Shown: one piece after another, positions 41,186-50,582 of the stretch
Numbering within the stretch: the first letter of the stretch is position 1
Layout: each line of letters begins with the position of its first letter
DNA from: Acidovorax soli
Lineage (GTDB): Bacteria > Pseudomonadota > Gammaproteobacteria > Burkholderiales > Burkholderiaceae_C
Assembly (NCBI RefSeq): GCF_014207955.1
Contig: NZ_JACHLK010000012.1
Span: 1 to 64,000 of the forward strand
Length of the DNA stretch: 64,000 bases
Direction of reading: 5' to 3'
Position numbers and translations under genes: made by a program
Notes under the pieces: generated by a model
Told to the model about the DNA's origin: nothing
Databases searched by the model: none
The model's input: only the letters and a program-made list of their open reading frames with translations

Positions 41186-41312
41186 CAGTGCCCCCGCGCA
41201 AGGGCCGCCCCGCCGCGAAGGCGGCGTACCCAGCGACTGCGCCGGGGCCGTCCCCCTCCCAGATTGCGAAGCAATATGAGAGAGGGGTGAAGGCGCGAAG
41301 CGCCTCAGGGGG
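41186..41312 (-). repeat. Dispersed G/C-rich repeat, copy A, downstream of thyA
   Basis: Read from the thyA direction this begins CACCCCCTGAGGCGCTTCGC just after the thyA stop and ends with GGGGCGGCCCTTGCGCGGGGG. It shares GCCCCCGCGCAAGGGCCGCC and AAGGCGCGAAGCG-N-CTCAG blocks with the copy at 51566. The GC-rich stems could act as a terminator or mRNA-stabilising structure. Confidence 0.7.
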
Positions 41313-41316
41313 TGCT

Positions 41317-42168
41317 TCATACTGCCACGGGCGCTTTGATCGCGGGGTGGCACTGGTAGTCCAGCACCTCGAAGTCTTCGTACTGGTAGTCGAAGATGCT
41401 GTCCGGCCGGCGCTTGATGTGCAGCGTGGGGTAGGGGTAGGGCGTGCGGGCCAACTGGGTCTGCACCTGCTCGCGGTGGTTGCTGTAGATGTGGCAGTCG
41501 CCGCCGGTCCAGATGAAGTCGCCCACGTCCAGGTCGCACTGCTGGGCCACCATGTGGGTCAGCAGAGCGTAGCTGGCGATGTTGAAGGGCACGCCGAGGA
41601 AGATGTCGGCGCTGCGCTGGTACAGCTGGCAGCTGAGCGTGCCGCGGCCGCCGGGCTCCTGCGCGGGCGCTACGTAGAACTGGAAGAAGGCGTGGCAGGG
41701 CATGAGTGCCATCTTGTTCAGGTCGGCCACGTTCCAGGCGCTCACGATGATGCGGCGCGAGTCGGGGTTGGTCTTGAGGGTCTTGATGACGTCGCTGATC
41801 TGGTCGATGTGGCCGCCATCGGGCGTGGGCCAACTGCGCCATTGCACGCCGTACACCGGGCCCAGGTCGCCGTCTTCGCGCGCCCATTCGTCCCAGATGG
41901 TGACATCGCGTTCCTTGAGCCAGTTGTTGTTGCCCGAGCCGGTGAGAAACCACAGCAGCTCCTGGATGATGGAGCGCAGGTGCACCTTCTTGGTGGTGAC
42001 CAGCGGAAAGCCTTCTTTCAGGTCGAAGCGCATCTGGTGGCCGAACACGCTGGTCGTGCCCGTGCCCGTGCGGTCGGACTTGTGCACGCCCTGCGTGAAC
42101 ACATGGCGCATGAAGTCCTCGTACTGGGAGCGCACGGGGCGGACGGATGGGGCGGAAGGCTGGGTCAT
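41317..42168 (-). CDS. thyA: Thymidylate synthase
   Basis: A 283-residue thymidylate synthase that methylates dUMP with methylene-tetrahydrofolate. Landmarks are FMRHVFTQGVHKSDRTGTGTTSVFGHQMRFDL, FLTGSGNNNWLKERDVTIWDEWA, the catalytic Cys in MALMPCHAFFQFYV, QRSADIFLGVPFNIASYALL and a GGDCHIYSNH segment. Some 20 residues longer than E. coli ThyA. Start ATG 42168 gives MTQPSAPSVRPVRSQYEDFM. A short divergent gap separates it from an acetyltransferase gene. Confidence 0.95.
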   Translation of the reverse strand: MTQPSAPSVRPVRSQYEDFMRHVFTQGVHKSDRTGTGTTSVFGHQMRFDLKEGFPLVTTKKVHLRSIIQELLWFLTGSGNNNWLKERDVTIWDEWAREDGDLGPVYGVQWRSWPTPDGGHIDQISDVIKTLKTNPDSRRIIVSAWNVADLNKMALMPCHAFFQFYVAPAQEPGGRGTLSCQLYQRSADIFLGVPFNIASYALLTHMVAQQCDLDVGDFIWTGGDCHIYSNHREQVQTQLARTPYPYPTLHIKRRPDSIFDYQYEDFEVLDYQCHPAIKAPVAV

Positions 42169-42292
42169 GGAATCGCTCACGGTGGGGCGCCGGGCCATCA
42201 TCAAGGGAAGGCCGTTGCCGACTGCGGATTTTATGCGGAGCGGAACCATCGGGCACTTATCGGGCATTGGCGCCTTGGCGTATCGTTCGGCC

Positions 42293-42805
42293 ATGACTTC
42301 TTCCTCCGCTTCCATCACCATCCGCCCGCTCGAACCAGCAGACTGGCCCACCGTCTGGCCCATCCTGCGCACCACCTTCCAGGCGGGCGATACGTACGCG
42401 TTCTCGCCCGACAGCAGCGAGGCCGAGATCCACAAGGCCTGGGTGGAATTGCCCGCTGCCACCTTCGTGGCCTGTGGCGCGGGTGGCGAGATCCTGGGCA
42501 CCTATTTCATCAAGGCCAACCAGGCCGGGCTGGGCGCCCATGTGTGCAACTGTGGCTATGTGGTCGCGCCGGCCGCCCAGGGGCAGGGTGTGGCCTCGCT
42601 GATGTGCGAGCACTCCCAGCAGCAGGCCGTGGCCATGGGATTTCGGGCCATGCAGTTCAACCTGGTGGTGGCCAGCAATGTGCGCGCCGTGCGCCTGTGG
42701 CAGCACCTGGGCTTTGCCATCGTGGGCACGTTGCCGGGGGCCTTCAGGCACCACACGCTGGGCTATGTCGATGCCCATGTGATGTTCAAGACATTGGTGG
42801 CCTGA
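42293..42805 (+). CDS. GNAT family N-acetyltransferase
   Basis: A 170-residue acetyltransferase: ITIRPLEPADWPTVWPILRTTFQAGDTYAFSPDSS, the acetyl-CoA loop CGYVVAPAAQGQGVASLMCEHSQQQAVAMGFRAMQFN and WQHLGFAIVGTLPGAFRH, where the last block is typical of phosphinothricin/L-amino-acid acetyltransferase relatives. Substrate unknown. Divergent from thyA; a large hairpin downstream ends its transcript. Confidence 0.85.
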   Translation: MTSSSASITIRPLEPADWPTVWPILRTTFQAGDTYAFSPDSSEAEIHKAWVELPAATFVACGAGGEILGTYFIKANQAGLGAHVCNCGYVVAPAAQGQGVASLMCEHSQQQAVAMGFRAMQFNLVVASNVRAVRLWQHLGFAIVGTLPGAFRHHTLGYVDAHVMFKTLVA

Positions 42806-42817
42806 GCCGCGGGTGTC

Positions 42818-42866
42818 ACCCAAAGCAAAGCAGGCTCCCAGATGGGAGCCCGTTTTGCTTTGGGGT
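42818..42866. terminator. Bidirectional terminator hairpin
   Basis: A long stem: GGCTCCCA / TGGGAGCC (42833-42840 with 42843-42850), extended outward by CCAAAGCAAA / TTTGCTTTGG with one bulge. Poly-A and T-rich flanks occur on both sides. It lies between the convergent acetyltransferase gene and the tandem small-protein genes. Confidence 0.82.
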
Positions 42867-42963
42867 GCAGGGGAAACACTTCCACATGGTGGCGGTGCCC
42901 ACGACCGTGAAACACCACCACCATGGGAAGGCCCGCAACTGGCGAGCCTTCTCAGGCTCTTGT

Positions 42964-43257
42964 TTACATCGAGCTGATTTCGCCCGAAGGGATCTGGCCG
43001 GTGCGCACGGCTTCGGCAGCCGCAGCACGCACGGCGGCGCGGTCGGCCGTGGACTTGTAGGTCACGACGCGCGAGCCAGCAGGTTCCAGGCTGCGGGTCT
43101 GGGCAACCGTAGCAGCTTCGGCAGCCACTTCGGCACGGGTGCGGTTCGTGTCGAACTTCAGCGCGAACTGCGAGGCATCGGCTTCGTCAGCGTGGGCGCC
43201 AAAGGCAGAGAAAGCAGCCACAGCGGCGATGGACAGGAAACGTGCGGTCTTGTTCAT
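42964..43257 (-). CDS. Small exported protein, paralogue 2 of a tandem pair
   Basis: A 97-residue protein with a signal peptide (MNKTARFLSIAAVAAFSAFGAHADEADA, cleavage near HA-DE). The mature part is short, charged and helical (NRTRAEVAAEAATVAQTRSLEPAGSRVV). It is about 85% identical to the protein encoded immediately upstream at 43310-43603, differing mainly at a few Ala/Ser/Gln positions and the last residues. Similar small proteins are common in Comamonadaceae and are sometimes grouped with DUF4148 proteins; I give no function. Confidence 0.72.
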   Translation of the reverse strand: MNKTARFLSIAAVAAFSAFGAHADEADASQFALKFDTNRTRAEVAAEAATVAQTRSLEPAGSRVVTYKSTADRAAVRAAAAEAVRTGQIPSGEISSM

Positions 43258-43309
43258 GGTGATCTCGATTCTTGAATGGGGTTGGTCTGGGGTCCGTTCG
43301 GGGCGCTGA

Positions 43310-43603
43310 TTACAGAGCGCCAATCTCGCCGGAAGAGATCTGGCCGGTGCGCACAGCGTCAGCCGCCTGGGCACGCACGGCAGCGCGGTCAGCGGTCGAC
43401 TTGTAGGTCACCACGCGGGAACCAGCGGGTTCCAGGCTGCGCGTCTGGGCGACGGTGGCGGCTTCGGCGGCCACTTCAGCGCGGGTGCGGTTGGTTTCGA
43501 ACTTGGTGGCGAATTGCGAAGCATCGGCTTCGTCGGCGTGGGCGCCGAAAGAAGCGAAAGCGGCTACAGCGGCGATGGAGAGGAAACGTGCGGTCGTGTT
43601 CAT
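43310..43603 (-). CDS. Small exported protein, paralogue 1 of a tandem pair
   Basis: A 97-residue protein with the same layout as its downstream neighbour: signal peptide MNTTARFLSIAAVAAFASFGAHADEADA, then a helical charged segment with RAEVAAEAATVAQTRSLEPA, and an ending GQISSGEIGAL. AAAGGAC lies seven bases before the ATG. The two genes are 52 bases apart, a recent tandem duplication. Both are probably periplasmic; role unknown. Confidence 0.74.
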   Translation of the reverse strand: MNTTARFLSIAAVAAFASFGAHADEADASQFATKFETNRTRAEVAAEAATVAQTRSLEPAGSRVVTYKSTADRAAVRAQAADAVRTGQISSGEIGAL

Positions 43604-44006
43604 GATGAAAGTCCTTTGGGTAGAAAAAGCGTCTCAAAAAAACCGGAGCGAAAACAACTTCAAACCGGGTTCGGTGAGTCGCCTTGCGGGTTCGGCTCAT
43701 CGATGGGTTGAACTGTACGCCTCGTGTGTTCAGAGAAAAACTACCCAGTCACGAACTGTCTGTTCCAGTTTTGGAAATAGTCGCGGGCATGGCAGGGGCC
43801 TTTGGCAGTTCCCGTGGCCGGTCGGTACGCATACCCAATTGACATATCTAGGTATAAATCCTGAGATTCTGGCGAAAATTAGTATGTGTATGGGTTTTCA
43901 AAGTATCAGCTGAGCATCAGAGCATCGGTATCGTTCAGGCCATCAATGCCGCGGTCCAGCTGGCGTTGAATGGCAGATCCATACCAACTACGCAGGAGAC
44001 GTTCCG
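43604..44006. other. Intergenic control region upstream of the polyol operon
   Basis: About 400 bases between divergent transcripts. Holds the promoter for the small exported genes (leftward) and for the polyol operon (rightward). A consensus TTGACA stands at 43839-43844 but no good -10 at the right spacing was found. An AT-rich patch (43835-43905) may bind the AraC-type regulator encoded in the operon. AGGAG at 43994-43998 serves the SBP gene. Confidence 0.45.
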
Positions 44007-45338
44007 ATGCCCCGTACCACCCGTCCACACACCCGCCTGGCCCTGGCCGTCGCTGCCCTGGCGGCATCGCTGTGCGGCGCCGCTGCGCATGCGCAGACCG
44101 AACTCGTGATTGCCACCGTGAACAACGGCCACATGATCGAGATGCAAAAGCTCTCCAAGAACTTCGAGCAGGCCAACCCCGACATCAAGCTCAAGTGGGT
44201 CACGCTCGAAGAAGGCGTGCTGCGCCAGCGCGTCACCACCGACATCGCCACCAAGGGCGGCCAGTTCGACGTGATGACCATCGGCATGTACGAAGCCCCC
44301 ATCTGGGGCAAGAAGGGCTGGCTGCAGGAGCTCAAGACCGACGCCGCCTACGATGTGGACGACCTGCTGCCCGCCATGCGCAACGGCCTGTCGGTCGATG
44401 GCAAGCTGTTCGCTGCGCCGTTCTACGGCGAAAGTTCGATGCTGATGTACCGCAAGGACCTGGCCGACAAGGCCGGCGTGCAGGTGCCCGAGCGCCCCAC
44501 CTGGCCGCAGATCAAGGACCTGGCCGCCAAGATCCACGACCCCAAGAACGGCGTGTACGGCATCTGCCTGCGCGGCAAGCCGGGCTGGGGTGACAACATG
44601 GCCTTCCTGACCACGCTGGTCAACACCTTCGGCGGCCAGTGGTTCGACATGCAGTGGAAGCCGCAGCTCGAATCCAAGCCCTGGAAGGACGCCATCGGCT
44701 TCTACGTGGACCTGCTCAAGAACTATGGCCCACCCGGCTCGTCGGCCAACAGCTTCAATGAAATCCTGGCACTGACCAACTCGGGCAAGTGCGGCATGTG
44801 GATCGACGCGACCATCGCCGCATCCTTCGTGAGCGACCCCAAGCAGTCCAAGGTGGCCGACCAGATGGCATTTGCCCAGGCCCCCACCATGAACACGCCC
44901 AAGGGCGCCAACTGGCTGTGGTCGTGGAACCTGGCCATCCCGGCCGGTTCGAAGAAGGTGGACGCTGCGCAGAAGTTCATCACCTGGTCGACCAGCAAGG
45001 AGTACGTGCAACTCGTCGCCAAGACCAATGGCTGGGCCAATGTGCCCACCGGCACGCGCAAGAGCACCTACGCCAGCCCCGAGTTCCAGAAGGCAGCCCG
45101 TTTTGCCGCGGCCGAGAAGGTCGCCATCGACTCGGCCAACCCCACCGACTCCACCCTGCCCAAGAGCCCGTATGTGGGCGTGCAGTTTGCTGCGATCCCG
45201 GAGTTCCAGGCCATCGGCATCGCCGTGGGCCAGCAGATGAGCGCGGCCCTGGCCGGCAAGACCAGCGTGGATGCGGCCCTCAAGGCGAGCCAGGTATCGG
45301 CAGACCGCGAAATGAAGAAGGGCGGCTACTACAAGTAA
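44007..45338 (+). CDS. mtlE: ABC transporter substrate-binding protein for polyols (MtlE/SmoE type)
   Basis: A 443-residue periplasmic binding protein with a signal peptide (leader to AHAQT). Features of the carbohydrate-uptake-1 family are QKLSKNFEQANPDIKLKWVTLEEGVLRQRVTTDIATKGGQFDVMTIGMYEAPIWGKKGWL and the conserved MYRKDLADKAGVQVPERPTWPQIKDLA. It resembles the mannitol/sorbitol/arabitol binding proteins of Pseudomonas and Rhodobacter, whose operons have the same gene order. A strong intercistronic hairpin follows it, as often seen when the binding protein is made in excess. Confidence 0.87.
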   Translation: MPRTTRPHTRLALAVAALAASLCGAAAHAQTELVIATVNNGHMIEMQKLSKNFEQANPDIKLKWVTLEEGVLRQRVTTDIATKGGQFDVMTIGMYEAPIWGKKGWLQELKTDAAYDVDDLLPAMRNGLSVDGKLFAAPFYGESSMLMYRKDLADKAGVQVPERPTWPQIKDLAAKIHDPKNGVYGICLRGKPGWGDNMAFLTTLVNTFGGQWFDMQWKPQLESKPWKDAIGFYVDLLKNYGPPGSSANSFNEILALTNSGKCGMWIDATIAASFVSDPKQSKVADQMAFAQAPTMNTPKGANWLWSWNLAIPAGSKKVDAAQKFITWSTSKEYVQLVAKTNGWANVPTGTRKSTYASPEFQKAARFAAAEKVAIDSANPTDSTLPKSPYVGVQFAAIPEFQAIGIAVGQQMSAALAGKTSVDAALKASQVSADREMKKGGYYK

Positions 45339-45373
45339 GCCGCCGGCCGGCTGATCAGGGCTGATCGGAGCCC

Positions 45374-45411
45374 GAGACTCCTCGCTGCGCACAGGTGTAG
45401 CGGGGAGTTTC
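45374..45411 (+). promoter_or_regulatory. Intercistronic hairpin between mtlE and mtlF
   Basis: A 13-bp stem (45374-45386 with 45399-45411) with two G-T pairs and a 12-base loop, no T tract. It probably stabilises the upstream mtlE message or reduces readthrough, so that more binding protein than permease is made. This is inferred from the similar arrangement in other sugar ABC operons. Confidence 0.62.
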
Positions 45412-45479
45412 GGCCTCCCAAAGGCCCTGGCATCGGCTTCTACCTTGTCTGGCGACGCCAGATTTCTCCCGGGACTCCC

Positions 45480-46340
45480 ATGAACCGCCTGCTTCCCCGC
45501 CTGCTGCTCACGCCCGCCATGGCCACGCTCTTCCTGTGGATGATCGTGCCGCTGGTGATGACGATCTACTTCTCGCTGATCCGCTACAACCTGATGCAGC
45601 CGGACCAGACCGGCTTTGCCGGGCTGGAAAACTTCGAGTTCTTCGTCACCGACCCTTCGTTCGGCACGGCGGTGGTCAACACCTTGCTGCTGCTGGGCAG
45701 CGTGATTCTCATCACGGTGGTGTTCGGCATCGCCATCGCGCTGCTCATCAACGAGCCGTTCGCGGGCCGGGGCATCGTGCGGGTGCTCTTGATCTCGCCC
45801 TTCTTCGTCATGCCCACGGTGAATGCGCTGATGTGGAAGAACATGATGATGAACCCGATCTACGGCGTGCTCGCCCAGGTGTGGATGTTCTTCGGCGCGC
45901 AGCCGGTGGACTGGCTCACCGACCACCCGCTGTTCTCGGTGATCGTCATGGTCTCCTGGCAGTGGCTGCCGTTCGCCACGCTGATCTTCATGACCTCGCT
46001 GCAGAGCATGAACCACGAGCAGCTGGAGGCCTCGCGCATGGACGGTGCCAACTACCTGCAGCAGCTGCGCTACCTGTACGTGCCGCACCTGGCACGCTCG
46101 GTGGCGGTGGTGGTGATGATCGAGCTGATCTTTTTGCTCAGCATCTTCGCCGAGATCTACACCACCACGGGCGGTGGCCCGGGCGATGCGAGCACCAACG
46201 TCACCTTTTTGATCTTCAAGCAGGCGTTGCTCAACTTCGATGCGGGCGTGGCCTCGGCCGGTGCGCTGTTCGCCGTGGTGCTGGCCAATATCGCGGCGGT
46301 GTTCCTGATCCGCATGGTCGGCAAGAACCTCGACAAGTAA
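45480..46340 (+). CDS. mtlF: Polyol ABC transporter permease MtlF
   Basis: A 286-residue inner-membrane permease with six helices of the MalF-type carbohydrate family. The cytosolic EAA loop is EQLEASRMDGANYLQQLRYLYVPHLARS, which contacts the ATPase. The start ATG 45480 gives MNRLLPRLLLTPAMATLFLWMIVPLVMTIYFSLI. The companion permease gene begins 23 bases downstream. Confidence 0.92.
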   Translation: MNRLLPRLLLTPAMATLFLWMIVPLVMTIYFSLIRYNLMQPDQTGFAGLENFEFFVTDPSFGTAVVNTLLLLGSVILITVVFGIAIALLINEPFAGRGIVRVLLISPFFVMPTVNALMWKNMMMNPIYGVLAQVWMFFGAQPVDWLTDHPLFSVIVMVSWQWLPFATLIFMTSLQSMNHEQLEASRMDGANYLQQLRYLYVPHLARSVAVVVMIELIFLLSIFAEIYTTTGGGPGDASTNVTFLIFKQALLNFDAGVASAGALFAVVLANIAAVFLIRMVGKNLDK

Positions 46341-46363
46341 ATACAAGAAGAAGGACCTCCGAC

Positions 46364-47203
46364 ATGAGCACCCGACGCCGATCCTCCTACCCCCTGGGCC
46401 TCCTGGCCCTGCGCACCGCGGCCGCCTGGGGCGTGGCCCTGCTGCTGTTCTTTCCGCTGGCCTGGCTGCTGCTGACCGCGTTCAAGACCGAGCTGCAGGC
46501 CATTGCCGTGCCGCCGCTGTTCGTCTTCACGCCCACCCTGGAGAACTTCCACGAGGTACAGGAGCGCAGCGACTACCTGCTGTATGCCAAGAACTCGGTC
46601 ATCACCAGCGTGCTCTCCACCGTGGTGGGCCTGCTACTGGCCGCGCCCGCGGCCTATGCCATGGCCTTCTTCAAGGGCAAGTACACCAAGGACATCCTGA
46701 TGTGGATGCTCTCCACCAAGATGATGCCCGCCGTGGGCGCGCTGGTGCCCATCTACGTGCTGGCGCAAAAGAGCCACCTGCTGGACACGCAGCTGGCGCT
46801 GATCATCGTGTTTGCGCTGTCCAACCTGCCCATCATGGTCTGGATGCTGTACTCGCACTTCAAGGACATCCCGCGCGAGATCCTGGAGGCCGCGCGCATG
46901 GACGGCGCCACCCTGTGGCAGGAGGTGCGCCTGGTGCTGCTGCCGCTGGGCATGGGTGGCCTGGCCTCCACCGGGCTGTTGTGCCTGGTGCTGTCATGGA
47001 ACGAGGCCTTTTGGAGCCTGAACCTGAGCGCCGCCAAGGCCGGCACGCTGGCCACGCTGATCGCCTCCTACTCCAGCCCCGAGGGCCTGTTCTGGGCCAA
47101 GCTGTCCGCCGCCTCGCTGATGGCCATTGCGCCCATCGTGGTCTTTGGCTGGTTCAGCCAGAAGCAGCTCGTCCAGGGCATGACCTTCGGCGCAGTGAAA
47201 TGA
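46364..47203 (+). CDS. mtlG: Polyol ABC transporter permease MtlG
   Basis: A 279-residue permease of the MalG type with six helices; EAA loop PREILEAARMDGATLWQEVRLVLLPLGMGG. The N-terminal AFKTELQAIAVPPLFVFTPTLENF and the C-terminal QLVQGMTFGAVK are family features. AAGAAGGAC lies before the ATG at 46364. Followed by a G/C-rich dispersed repeat, then the ATPase gene. Confidence 0.92.
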   Translation: MSTRRRSSYPLGLLALRTAAAWGVALLLFFPLAWLLLTAFKTELQAIAVPPLFVFTPTLENFHEVQERSDYLLYAKNSVITSVLSTVVGLLLAAPAAYAMAFFKGKYTKDILMWMLSTKMMPAVGALVPIYVLAQKSHLLDTQLALIIVFALSNLPIMVWMLYSHFKDIPREILEAARMDGATLWQEVRLVLLPLGMGGLASTGLLCLVLSWNEAFWSLNLSAAKAGTLATLIASYSSPEGLFWAKLSAASLMAIAPIVVFGWFSQKQLVQGMTFGAVK

Positions 47204-47205
47204 CT

Positions 47206-47286
47206 CCCCCCCGAAGCGCCTTCGGCGCCTCCCCCTCAAGGGGGCGCAGCCAGCGGCCCGGCAAAGCCGGTTCCGCGGCTACCACG
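47206..47286 (+). repeat. Dispersed G/C-rich repeat, copy B, within the polyol operon
   Basis: It starts three bases after the mtlG stop: CCCCCCCGAAGCGCCTTCGG, then a CCCCCTCAAGGGGG hairpin, then CGGCAAAGCCGGTTCCGCGG. Same general design as the copies at 41186 and 51566: a run of C, a GCGCCTTCGGCGC-type hairpin and C/G arms. It separates the permease and ATPase genes. Confidence 0.7.
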
Positions 47287-47353
47287 CTTTGCGCCCCTGT
47301 TCAAACCACCGCTGCTGGCGGATCGGAATCAATCTATTTTTCGGAGCACTAGA

Positions 47354-48396
<1,043 letters not shown>

Positions 48397-48397
<1 letters not shown>

Positions 48398-49128
48398 TGG
48401 CCGCGCAGCCTTTGCAAGGGCAGGTGGCCGCCATCACGGGCGCGGCCTCGGGCATCGGCTTTGCCAGCGCCCAGGCCCTGGCCGATGCCGGCGCGCGCGT
48501 GGTGCTGGTCGACCGCGATGAAGCGGCGCTGGCCAAGGCTTGCGCGGCCATCGGTGGCAACGCCTCGCCGCTGGTGCTGGACCTGCTCGACGCCAAGCAG
48601 TGCGCCAGCCTGCTCGAACGCACGTTGGCCATCGCGGGCCCGCTCGATATCTTCCATGCCAACGCGGGGCTCTATGTCGGCGGCGACCTGGTGGACGCGG
48701 ACCCCGATGCCATCGACCGCATGCTGCAGCTCAACGTCAATGTGGTGATGAAGAACGTGCACAACGTGCTGCCCCACATGATCGGGCGCGGCCGCGGGGA
48801 CATCATCGTCACCAGTTCGCTGGCCGCGCATTTCCCCACGCCGTGGGAGCCCGTCTACGCATCGTCCAAGTGGGCGGTGAACTGCTTCGTGCAGACCGTG
48901 CGCCGCCAGGTGTTCAAGCACGGCATCCGCGTGGGCTCTATCTCGCCGGGCCCGGTCATCACCTCGCTGCTGGCCGACTGGCCGGCCGAAAAACTGGCCG
49001 AGGCCAAGGCCAGCGGCAGCCTCATCGAGGCCGCCGAGGTGGCCGAGGTGGTGTTGTTCATGCTCACCCGGCCGCGCGGCATGACCATCCGCGACGTGGT
49101 GATGATGCCGACCAATTTCGATCTCTGA
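48397..49128 (+). CDS. SDR family polyol dehydrogenase (sorbitol-dehydrogenase type)
   Basis: A 243-residue short-chain dehydrogenase: cofactor loop TGAASGIGFASAQALADAG with VVLVDRDEAAL, then NAGLYVGGDLVDADPDAIDRML, and catalytic SSLAAHFPTPWEPVYASSKWAVNCF (Ser, Tyr, Lys). The context implies oxidation of sorbitol or a related polyol to a ketose with NAD. Not part of the Pseudomonas mtlEFGKDYZ set; its nearest known roles are SmoS-type dehydrogenases. The ATG is inside the stop of the ATPase gene (TGATG). Confidence 0.85.
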
Positions 49129-49155
49129 GACCCCTTTTCATTGCATCCACGCACC

Positions 49156-50553
49156 ATGAATTTCATCCTGCACCTGGGCCTGGGCTCGTTCCACCGTGCC
49201 CACCAGGCCGTCTATGTCCACCAGCTGCGCCAGCAGGGCGACACCACCTGGGCCATCGCGGGCGGCAACCTGCGTCCCGACATGGCCGAGACCATCGCCG
49301 CGCTGCAGGCCCAGGGCGGGCGCTACACGCTGGAGACCGTCACTCCCCAGGGCGAGCGCAGCTACACGCGCATCGAATCCATTGAGCGCATCATCCCCTA
49401 CCAGGACGACCTGGCCCCGCTGATCGCGGCCGGTGCTGACGCCGCAACGCGCATCATCTCGTTCACCGTGACCGAGGCCGGCTACTACCTGGATGCCGCC
49501 AACCAGCTCGACTGGGCGAACTTCCCGGACCTGCGCGCCGACCTCGCGGCGGTGCAGGCTGGCCGGGCGGGCCATACGATCTATGGGGGCCTCGTGAGCA
49601 TCCTGCGTGCGCGCATGGCCGCTGGGGCCGGCCCCGTGACGCTGATGAACTGCGACAACCTGCGCCACAACGGCGACCGCTCGCGCGGCGGCCTGCTGCA
49701 GTTCATCGACGCGCTGGGCGATGCCGCGCTCAAGGCCTGGGTGCAGGAGTACACGAGCAGCCCCAACGCCATGGTCGACCGCATCACGCCGCGCCCCACA
49801 CCCGACGTGGCCGAGCGCGTGAAGGCCGCCACCGGCTGGAACGACCAGGCCGCACTCATGGGTGAGAGCTTCATCCAGTGGGTGATCGAGGACCGTTTCA
49901 TCGCCGGGCGCCCCGCCTGGGAGGCCGTGGGCGTGGAGATGGTGGACTCGGTGCAGGCCTACGAGGAGGCCAAGATCCGCCTGCTGAACGCCACCCACAG
50001 CTGCATCGCCTGGGCTGGCACGCTGGCGGGCTACCAGTACATCCACGAAGGCACGCACGACGCCGCCATCCGCCAGATGGCCTACGACTACGTGACTGAC
50101 GATGCCATCCCCGTGCTGCTGCCATGCCCCATCGACCTGGAACGCTACCGCGACGTGGTGCTGGACCGCTTTGGCAACCCCGCCATCGCGGACACCAACC
50201 AGCGTGTGGCCATGGATGCGTTCTCCAAGATCCCCGGCATGATCGCACCCACCATCCGCGACAAGCTGGCGCGGGGGGGCTCGTTCGACAGCGTGGCCAT
50301 GCTGCCGGCGCTGTTCCTGGCCTACCTGCAGCGCTGGCATGCCGGGCAGATCCCCTACGCCTACCAGGACCAGGCCATGGACCCGGCCGTGGCCCACGCC
50401 ATCTGCGATGCCGCCGACCCGGTCGCCGCCTATGCTGCGGACACGACGCTGTGGGGCGAGATGGCCTCGGACCCGCGCCTGATCGCCGCGCTGCGCCAGG
50501 CCTTCGCCCGCGTGCAGGCCTTTGTGGCGGAACGTGCAAAATCAACGGGGTAA
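49156..50553 (+). CDS. mtlD: Mannitol/D-arabitol dehydrogenase, long-chain family
   Basis: A 465-residue polyol dehydrogenase: ILHLGLGSFHRAHQAVYVHQL at the N-terminus and the catalytic K/N/H set in EEAKIRLLNATHSCIAWAG. In the long-chain mannitol dehydrogenase family the Lys polarises the substrate. It oxidises D-mannitol to fructose or D-arabitol to xylulose; the neighbouring xylulokinase and fructokinase suit both. ATG 49156 is chosen over a TTG 15 bases upstream. Confidence 0.9.
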   Translation: MNFILHLGLGSFHRAHQAVYVHQLRQQGDTTWAIAGGNLRPDMAETIAALQAQGGRYTLETVTPQGERSYTRIESIERIIPYQDDLAPLIAAGADAATRIISFTVTEAGYYLDAANQLDWANFPDLRADLAAVQAGRAGHTIYGGLVSILRARMAAGAGPVTLMNCDNLRHNGDRSRGGLLQFIDALGDAALKAWVQEYTSSPNAMVDRITPRPTPDVAERVKAATGWNDQAALMGESFIQWVIEDRFIAGRPAWEAVGVEMVDSVQAYEEAKIRLLNATHSCIAWAGTLAGYQYIHEGTHDAAIRQMAYDYVTDDAIPVLLPCPIDLERYRDVVLDRFGNPAIADTNQRVAMDAFSKIPGMIAPTIRDKLARGGSFDSVAMLPALFLAYLQRWHAGQIPYAYQDQAMDPAVAHAICDAADPVAAYAADTTLWGEMASDPRLIAALRQAFARVQAFVAERAKSTG

Positions 50554-50582
50554 GTGAAGCGGCTTGCCCCAGGAATGACGCC

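Noticed and set aside
43839..43867. Sigma-70 promoter for the polyol operon at TTGACA
   Set aside because: The -35 box is perfect but nothing near TATAAT stands at 16-18 bases; kept only as a remark.
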